A stretch of 64,000 bases of DNA from Pseudoxanthomonas japonensis (GTDB taxonomy: Bacteria; Pseudomonadota; Gammaproteobacteria; Xanthomonadales; Xanthomonadaceae): the NCBI RefSeq assembly GCF_010093445.1, contig NZ_PDWW01000012.1:42721-106720 (forward strand). The letters are read 5' to 3'. The translations under genes and the position numbers were made by a program. This document shows positions 61,667-64,000 of this stretch, piece by piece; within the stretch, counting starts at the first letter, position 1, and each line of letters begins with the position of its first letter. The notes under the pieces were generated by a model, which saw nothing but the letters and a program-made list of their open reading frames with translations, was not told the origin of the DNA and did no database searches.

Positions 61667-62401
61667 ATGATGGAACTGCTTACCGATCCGCAGGTGTGGA
61701 TCACGCTGATCACGTTGAGCGCGATCGAGATCGTGCTGGGCATCGACAACCTGGTCTTCATCTCCATCGCGGTGAGCAAACTGCCGGCGCACCAGCGCGA
61801 AGTCGCGCGCAAATTCGGCATCGCGGTGGCATGCATCACCCGCATCATGCTGCTGCTGACGCTGGCCTGGCTGGCCGGCCTGACCACCGACCTGTTCACC
61901 CTGTTCGGCCAGGGCATCTCGGTGCGCGACCTGGTGCTGATCGTCGGCGGCCTGTTCCTGCTGGTGAAGGGCACCAAGGAGATCCTGGAACTGGTGAAGG
62001 GCGAACCGGATTCGGAGGACGTGCATACGCGTCCAGCCGTGTCGTTCGCCGGCGTCATCGCGCAGATCGCGGTGATCGACATCGTGTTCTCGCTGGACTC
62101 GGTGATCGCCGCGGTCGGCATGGCCAACCACACCCCGGTGATGGTGGCGGCGATCCTGCTGGCGGTGGCGGTGATGCTGCTGGCGGCCAAGCCGCTGGGC
62201 CAGTTCATCGACAACAACCCGACCATCAAGATGCTGGCGCTGGCCTTCATCGTGGCCGTCGGTGCCTACCTGCTGCTGGACGGCTTCGAGATGCATATCC
62301 CGAAGGGCTATCTGTACGGCGCGATGGGCTTCTCGGCGGTGGTCGAGTGCCTCAACCTGTGGGCGAAGAAGCGCGCCAGCCAGCGCATGCTGCGCGAGTA
62401 A
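61667..62401 (+). CDS. TerC-family integral membrane protein
   Basis: 244 aa, about seven transmembrane helices. The two conserved acidic motifs are present: EIVLGIDNLVFISI near 21-34 and IDIVFSLDSVIAAVG near 140-154. These are typical of TerC/YgaP-YoaE-type proteins linked to metal (manganese, calcium) export or tellurite resistance. No tellurite-resistance partners nearby, so metal homeostasis is the likelier role. Starts 28 bp after dgkA and ends with a strong terminator. Confidence 0.9.
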   Translation: MMELLTDPQVWITLITLSAIEIVLGIDNLVFISIAVSKLPAHQREVARKFGIAVACITRIMLLLTLAWLAGLTTDLFTLFGQGISVRDLVLIVGGLFLLVKGTKEILELVKGEPDSEDVHTRPAVSFAGVIAQIAVIDIVFSLDSVIAAVGMANHTPVMVAAILLAVAVMLLAAKPLGQFIDNNPTIKMLALAFIVAVGAYLLLDGFEMHIPKGYLYGAMGFSAVVECLNLWAKKRASQRMLRE

Positions 62402-62423
62402 GCGCACGCCGACGTCGCATCGC

Positions 62424-62452
62424 GAAGGGCTCCCTCGGGAGCCCTTCTTTTT
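62424..62452 (+). terminator. Rho-independent terminator after the TerC gene
   Basis: GAAGGGCTCCC pairs perfectly (11 bp) with GGGAGCCCTTC around a tight TC loop, followed by TTTTT. 22 bp after the stop codon. It separates the dgkA-terC unit from lemA. Confidence 0.93.
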
Positions 62453-62560
62453 CACGGACAGGTAACAAGTCCGTGGGCGTTGCCTCGCGCGCCGCATGAC
62501 GCTTGCGCCGTCACGGGCGAGGTGCTGCAATCGGCGCGTCCTTCAACGGAGTGTCGTGCC

Positions 62561-63208
62561 ATGCGCCAGGTGTCGCGTCTGTGGTTGATCGTCCTGCTCG
62601 TCGCGCTGCTGCCCGGCTGCGGCTACAACGCCATCCAGCAGAAGGACGAAGCGGTGAAGGCGGGCTGGTCCGAGGTGCTCAACCAGTACAAGCGGCGCGC
62701 CGACCTGATTCCCAACCTGGTCAAGACCGTGCAGGGCTACGCCCAGCAGGAGCGGCAGGTGCTGACTGACGTGACCAACGCGCGTGCGCGCGTCGGGCAG
62801 ATCCAGGTCAATGCCGACGACGCCGCCTCGCTGCAGCAGTTCCAGCAGGCGCAGGGCGAACTCTCCAGCGCGTTGTCGCGGCTGCTGGTGGTGACCGAGA
62901 ACTACCCGAACCTGAAGTCCGACCAGTCGTTCCGCGACCTGCAGGCGCAGCTGGAAGGCACCGAGAACCGCATCACCGTCGCGCGCGGCCGCTACATCCA
63001 GACCGTGCAGGACTACAACACGTATATCCGCCAGTTCCCGCAGGTGATCACCGCCAAGATCACCGGGGCGAAGGAGAAGCCCAACTTCACCGTCGAGAAC
63101 GAAGCTGCGATCTCGGAAGCGCCGGCGGTGGATTTCGGTACGCCTCCGCCCGCACCGGCCACGCCGCAAGCACCCACACCGCCGCCGGCACCGTCCCCGG
63201 ACAACTGA
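62561..63208 (+). CDS. lemA: LemA-family lipoprotein
   Basis: 215 aa. Signal MRQVSRLWLIVLLVALLPGC with lipobox-like LPGC (Cys20). LemA core: YNAIQQKDEAVKAGWSEVLNQYKRRADLIPNLVKTVQGYA, then LSRLLVVTENYPNLKSDQSFRDLQAQLEGTENRI and YIQTVQDYNTYIRQFP. A Pro/Ala-rich C-terminal tail (~192-215). Cellular role unproven. Followed after 19 bp by a TPM-domain gene, the common lemA pairing in proteobacteria. Confidence 0.93.
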   Translation: MRQVSRLWLIVLLVALLPGCGYNAIQQKDEAVKAGWSEVLNQYKRRADLIPNLVKTVQGYAQQERQVLTDVTNARARVGQIQVNADDAASLQQFQQAQGELSSALSRLLVVTENYPNLKSDQSFRDLQAQLEGTENRITVARGRYIQTVQDYNTYIRQFPQVITAKITGAKEKPNFTVENEAAISEAPAVDFGTPPPAPATPQAPTPPPAPSPDN

Positions 63209-63227
63209 GCGGCGACGCACCCCTGCC

Positions 63228-64000
63228 ATGCTCCGCGCGCTGGCGCTCTGTCTACTGCTGATGGCTGCGCCCGCCTGGGCGCAGTCGCTGGCGCCCATCC
63301 CCGCGCTCGATTCGCCGGTGGTGGACACCACCGGCACGCTGGATGCGACGCAGAAGCAGCAGCTTGAAGCGCAGTCCCTGGCATTGCAGCAGCGCAAGGG
63401 CAGCCAGTTGCAGGTGCTGATGGTGTCGACCACGCAGCCGGAAACCATCGAGCAATACACGCAGCGCGTCTTCGACCAGTGGAAGCTGGGCCGGCAGGGC
63501 GTGGACGACGGCGTGCTGCTGCTGGTCGCGAAGGACGACCGTCGCGTGCGCATCCAGCCGGGCTATGGACTGGAAGGCGCCATTCCCGATGCCATCGCCA
63601 ACCGCGTCATCCAGGAATACCTCGCGCCCAAGTTCCGCGCCGGCGATTTCGGCGGCGGCATCGTCGACGCCACCGCGACGCTGATGAAGCTGATCGACGG
63701 CGAAGCGCTGCCGGCGCCCGTCAGCACGCATCGCGAGCCTGCCCGGCGCGGGGGCGGCGACTGGTTCTTCGCGCTGTTCGCGGCCTTCATCGTGGCGACG
63801 GTCGTGCGCGGCGTGTTCGGACGTGCGCCGGCTGGGCTGCGCGGCGTGTTCACCGGCGGCGCGGCGGCGGGGGTCGCGCTGCTGCTGTCGTCGCTGATCC
63901 CGGCGGGGATCGCCGGCGTGTTCGGATTGCTTTACGGGCTTGCTTCGGTCTCCACGGGTGGTGGCTACGCGCGTCACCGCGATTGGGGTGGGTGGGGCGG
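63228..64000 (+). CDS. TPM-domain (YgcG-type) membrane protein, cut by the right window edge
   Basis: Open from the ATG at 63228 to the last base (257 codons read, no stop). Signal peptide MLRALALCLLLMAAPAWAQ. TPM domain ~25-165: VVDTTGTLDATQKQQLEAQ, GVDDGVLLLVAKDDRRVRIQPGYGLEG, IPDAIANRVIQEYLAPKFRAGDFGGGI. Then a membrane region (WFFALFAAFIVATVVRGVFG and a second helix), and the beginning of a Gly/Trp-rich tail. The glycine-rich C-terminus typical of the family lies beyond the window. A partner of lemA by position; function not established. Confidence 0.9.
   Translation, partial: MLRALALCLLLMAAPAWAQSLAPIPALDSPVVDTTGTLDATQKQQLEAQSLALQQRKGSQLQVLMVSTTQPETIEQYTQRVFDQWKLGRQGVDDGVLLLVAKDDRRVRIQPGYGLEGAIPDAIANRVIQEYLAPKFRAGDFGGGIVDATATLMKLIDGEALPAPVSTHREPARRGGGDWFFALFAAFIVATVVRGVFGRAPAGLRGVFTGGAAAGVALLLSSLIPAGIAGVFGLLYGLASVSTGGGYARHRDWGGWG

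Noticed and set aside
61667..62401. Tellurite-resistance operon suggested by the TerC-family gene.
   Set aside because: No other ter genes are near; the neighbours are dgkA and lemA, and many TerC-family proteins serve metal homeostasis.

Overview
The window is a contiguous, G+C-rich (roughly two thirds or more by eye), gene-dense chromosomal segment of a gammaproteobacterium of the family Xanthomonadaceae (order Lysobacterales; Pseudoxanthomonas/Xanthomonas/Stenotrophomonas-like, exact genus not decidable by eye). Evidence for this: the tolA-tolB-pal-cpoB-queE-queC-tRNA-Lys order shared with pseudomonads and xanthomonads; a Pil-Chp chemotaxis operon of the Xylella/Xanthomonas layout (pilG-pilI-pilJ-pilL-chpB-chpC, without pilH and pilK) beside gshB and tonB3; and intergenic hairpin repeats of the kinds that populate xanthomonad genomes. 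No phage, transposase, CRISPR array or genomic island is visible. This is core chromosome with small repeat elements between genes.

Layout. 1-5012: the 3' end of tolA, then tolB, pal, cpoB (cell-envelope integrity and division) and queE, queC (7-deazaguanine/queuosine synthesis). A tRNA-Lys(UUU) follows at 5087-5162, then a PLP-dependent cysteine-synthase-like enzyme and oligopeptidase A (prlC). 8447-11854: a promoter with a LacI-type operator drives a GH3 beta-glucosidase and an MFS permease. 11860-15730 (minus strand): a small secreted protein, recQ, a 963-bp intergenic region with two inverted copies of a multi-hairpin element, and dps. 15752-24339: hrpA, a small exported protein, relA and a TPR membrane protein. 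24336-27020 (minus): two glycosyltransferases. 27034-32939: PBP1b with a coupled TPR lipoprotein (LpoP-like), the YoaA helicase and tsaB. 32952-34776 (minus): tonB3 and gshB. 34929-45985: the Pil-Chp operon for twitching-motility signalling, dominated by a 2036-residue PilL. 46105-50503: rsmE and bioA (minus), then nudE-cysQ-mazG (plus). 50504-52322: a REP-rich gap and four small proteins, one of which looks like a degenerate peptidoglycan glycosyltransferase. 52400-58197: a two-component system and a MacAB-like ABC efflux system. 58268-64000: isoaspartyl peptidase, a sigma factor, a VOC protein, an SGNH-hydrolase lipoprotein, dgkA, a TerC protein, lemA and the start of a TPM-domain protein cut by the window end.

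Main themes. Envelope biogenesis (Tol-Pal, PBP1b plus candidate activator, TonB3, glycosyltransferases), type IV pilus chemotaxis, stringent response, and nucleotide or metabolite housekeeping. The most notable observations are these. (1) The paired multi-hairpin elements between recQ and dps keep stem lengths and spacing while stem sequences change, which suggests a structured RNA family. (2) ChpB appears to be a pseudoenzyme without its catalytic serine, in an operon that also lacks pilK. (3) A heptanucleotide hairpin repeat sits at the same kind of position, between the stop of one gene and the start of the next, in two unrelated operons. (4) A small protein carries only the distal half of a GT51 fold.
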